The translations under genes and the position numbers were made by a program. DNA of 64,000 bases from Clostridium sp. C105KSO13. Lineage in GTDB: Bacteria > Bacillota > Clostridia > Lachnospirales > Lachnospiraceae. The notes under the pieces were generated by a model. The model did not search any database. It was not told where the DNA came from and was given only the letters and a program-made list of their open reading frames with translations. Of the stretch, positions 61,929 to 64,000 are shown piece after piece. The DNA is taken from the NCBI RefSeq assembly GCF_001517425.1, contig NZ_FBWL01000170.1:62001-126000 (forward strand), written 5' to 3'. Within the stretch, counting starts at the first letter, position 1. Each line of letters starts with the position of its first letter.

Positions 61929-64000
61929 ATGTCTTTACAGTTTGTTTTTGGAAATTCCGGTGCGGGAAAGTCTCACTATCTATACCAGACGGTTATTGAG
62001 GAATCTATGAACAGACCGGATATGAATTATCTGGTGCTTGTGCCGGAACAGTTTACGATGCAGACACAGAAGGATTTGTGTATGATGCATCCCAGGCATG
62101 GGATTATGAATATTGATGTTTTAAGTTTTGGAAGGCTTGCCCACCGTGTTTTTGAAGAGATTGGCGGCGACACGAAACAGATTTTGGACGACGAGGGTAA
62201 GAATCTGATTCTGCGTAAGATAGCCGGTGCTTATGGGGAAGAGCTGCGGGTTTTGCGCGGGAATCTTAAGAAGCAGGGGTATATCAGTGAGGTGAAATCT
62301 GTCATCTCGGAGTTTACCCAATATGGAATCGGGCCGGAGGAACTGGACGAGTTTATGGAGGAATTGATACCGGACAGCTATCTGTATTATAAACTCCAGG
62401 ATATCGGAAAGGTTTACGACGGTTTTGAAAATTATCTTGCAGACAAATATATTACCAAGGAAGAATTGCTGGACGTGTTAAGCGACGTGGCAAAAAAGTC
62501 TTCACTGCTACAAAAAAGTGTGGTGGTGCTGGACGGGTTTACCGGGTTTACACCGGTTCAGAATAAGCTTCTCGGGGAATTGATGGAGACCTGTGAGAAG
62601 GTCATTGTGACTGTGGTGATGGATGGGCGGGAGGACCCTTATGTGTACCGCCATCCGTATCAGCTATTTGCCCTGAGTAAACAGATGGTTACAGAGCTGG
62701 TAAAGATTGCCGGGGAGCACCGCACGGTGATCGATGATGATGTACGTTTATACAACAGGCCGGTATACCGTTTTAAGGATAATGAAGCGCTGGGGTTTCT
62801 GGAATCGGATCTCTTCAGATATTCGAAAAAGCAGTATGAGAAGGAACAGGAGGTCTTGACGGTACATGCAGCAGCAAACCCGAAACGGGAGGCGGAGTAT
62901 GTGGCTTCCCAGATTCGGCGCATGGTTCGGGAAAAGGGGTACCGTTACCGTGACATTGCAGTGATTGCAGGAGACCTGAAAACTTACGCAGTGCACATGG
63001 AAAAGGCATGTGAGGCCTATGGGATTCCTGTGTTTATGGATCATAAAAAAAGTATTCTCCTCAACGCTTTTGTGGAGTATCTGCGGAGCCTGCTGGCTAT
63101 GGCGGAACAGAATTTTTCCTATGAAAGCGTATTTAGGTTTCTGCGCACCGGCATGACCGGGTTTGACCGCAGAGAAGTGGATATGATGGAAAACTATGTG
63201 CTGGCGCTGGGATTAAGAGGCTACAAGAAATGGCAGTCGGCATGGGTGCGGCGCACCTCCGGTATGGATGAGGAGACACTGGCAGCCTTAAACGGGCTGC
63301 GGATCCGGTTCGTCGAACAGATAGATTCTCTGGTGATGGTTTTGAAACAGAAATACAAGACAGTAGGCGATGTTACAGCTGCGGTTTATGAGTTTTTGGT
63401 GCGCCGGAAGATGCAGACCCGGCTTAAAGAGATGGAAAATCATTTCCAGGAGCAGGGAGAATTGGCTCTGGCAAAAGAGTACGCGCAGGTTTACAGAATT
63501 ACCATAGAGTTGTTTGACAAGTTCGTGGAACTTTTGGGGGACGAAAGAATCTCTTTAAAAGAGTACTGCGAGCTGCTGGATGCGGGATTGGAGGAAGCAA
63601 AAGTGGGGGTCATTCCGCCCAGCCTGGATCAGGTTGTTGTGGGAGATGTGGAGAGAACCCGCCTAAAGGATATAAAAGCACTGTTTTTCCTGGGAGCCAA
63701 TGACACATTACTCCCAGGCAGTCTTACATCGGGAGGGCTGCTTACCGAGCGGGACAGGGATTATTTTGCAAAACAGAAGATAAGCCTGTCACCCGGGGCG
63801 AAGGAAAAGACGTATATCCAGAAGTTTTATCTATATATGAACCTGACAAAACCCACAGACTATCTGTCCCTTTCTTTCTCCAAGGTTTCTATGGAAGGAA
63901 AGACATTGCGCCCTGCTTATTTAATACAGGATATCCGAAGGCTCTATCCGCTGTTACATATCCAGGATGAGGAAACCAGGGACTTATGTGAGCGGGAACT
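61929..64000 (+). CDS. addB: ATP-dependent nuclease subunit B, 5' part, cut by the window edge
   Basis: About 690 codons from ATG 61929 behind AGGAGG. It begins MSLQFVFGNSGAGKSHYLYQ with a Walker A motif and continues as AddB: NYLVLVPEQFTMQTQKDL, VLSFGRLAHRVFEE, VVLDGFTGFTPVQ, LTVHAANPKREAEYVASQIR, DIAVIAGDL, and LFFLGANDTLLPGSLTSGGLLTERDR (residues 575-600). AddB pairs with AddA to process double-strand breaks for recombination. The C-terminal nuclease with its iron-sulfur cysteines is outside the window. Confidence 0.95.
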   Translation, partial: MSLQFVFGNSGAGKSHYLYQTVIEESMNRPDMNYLVLVPEQFTMQTQKDLCMMHPRHGIMNIDVLSFGRLAHRVFEEIGGDTKQILDDEGKNLILRKIAGAYGEELRVLRGNLKKQGYISEVKSVISEFTQYGIGPEELDEFMEELIPDSYLYYKLQDIGKVYDGFENYLADKYITKEELLDVLSDVAKKSSLLQKSVVVLDGFTGFTPVQNKLLGELMETCEKVIVTVVMDGREDPYVYRHPYQLFALSKQMVTELVKIAGEHRTVIDDDVRLYNRPVYRFKDNEALGFLESDLFRYSKKQYEKEQEVLTVHAAANPKREAEYVASQIRRMVREKGYRYRDIAVIAGDLKTYAVHMEKACEAYGIPVFMDHKKSILLNAFVEYLRSLLAMAEQNFSYESVFRFLRTGMTGFDRREVDMMENYVLALGLRGYKKWQSAWVRRTSGMDEETLAALNGLRIRFVEQIDSLVMVLKQKYKTVGDVTAAVYEFLVRRKMQTRLKEMENHFQEQGELALAKEYAQVYRITIELFDKFVELLGDERISLKEYCELLDAGLEEAKVGVIPPSLDQVVVGDVERTRLKDIKALFFLGANDTLLPGSLTSGGLLTERDRDYFAKQKISLSPGAKEKTYIQKFYLYMNLTKPTDYLSLSFSKVSMEGKTLRPAYLIQDIRRLYPLLHIQDEETRDLCERE

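Overview
The window looks like chromosome of an anaerobic, low-to-medium GC Firmicute, most likely a Lachnospiraceae-type Clostridium; the genus cannot be fixed from the sequence alone. Pointers are the strong AGGAGG ribosome binding sites, frequent GTG starts, the order eno-secG-rnr-smpB, the PyrK/PyrD class 1B dihydroorotate dehydrogenase, a rubredoxin, a Crp/Fnr-type regulator beside thioredoxin, and many close clostridial families (YhgE/Pip, DUF6320-type acyltransferase, M29-like peptidase). No phage, complete insertion sequence, CRISPR array, rRNA or tRNA was seen. It is mostly core genome, with small accessory or decayed patches near 22 kb and 57-62 kb.

Layout. 1-1.8 kb (minus): 5' part of topB and a YitT-type membrane protein. 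1.9-12.4 kb (plus): enolase, SecG, RNase R, SmpB, two tandem YhgE/Pip proteins, AroD and a zinc-ribbon MscL. 12.5-13.0 kb (minus): tmRNA with its own promoter and terminator, so both trans-translation components (SmpB and ssrA) and RNase R are here. 13.1-22.1 kb (plus): zinc-dependent phospholipase C-like protein, an ABC ATPase plus a giant FtsX-type permease, an OmpR/HK two-component pair, hisH-hisF, and ung. 22.2-23.3 kb: remnant of a surface protein, a conserved 87-residue protein, rubredoxin. 23.4-33 kb: orphan PTS IIC, small alarmone synthetase, cadmium/zinc P-type ATPase with an ArsR/SmtB operator and its ArsR regulator, TPR lipoprotein, HflX, MATE pump, SDR, MESH1-like alarmone hydrolase. 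33-42.2 kb: asparaginase, orphan ParA, then an AraC regulator with a heterodimeric ABC exporter, an HSL-type esterase and an acyltransferase/membrane protein. 42.3-47 kb: pyrC-F-K-D-E. 47-50.1 kb: three small membrane proteins and an M29-like metallopeptidase. 50.2-55.8 kb: purE-M-N-D and a class B penicillin-binding protein. 55.8-56.9 kb: Crp/Fnr regulator and thioredoxin with a Crp-like site. 57-61.8 kb: UvrA-like ABC protein (minus), a WYL regulator that has lost its WYL core, and an Lsa-type ABC-F ribosome protection gene (minus) preceded by a long attenuator leader. 61.9-64 kb: 5' part of addB.

The most interesting items are (i) the leader of the ABC-F gene, where a terminator just before the ribosome binding site competes with an antiterminator and two short reading frames sit in alternative hairpins; (ii) the AraC/ABC/esterase/acyltransferase operon, which may make and export or modify a lipid-like product; (iii) a near-perfect Crp-type palindrome centred about -40 of the trxA promoter, directly behind a Crp/Fnr gene; (iv) two families of short palindromes and a degenerate GAGCTTAGCGA repeat that have changed the ends or beginnings of core genes.
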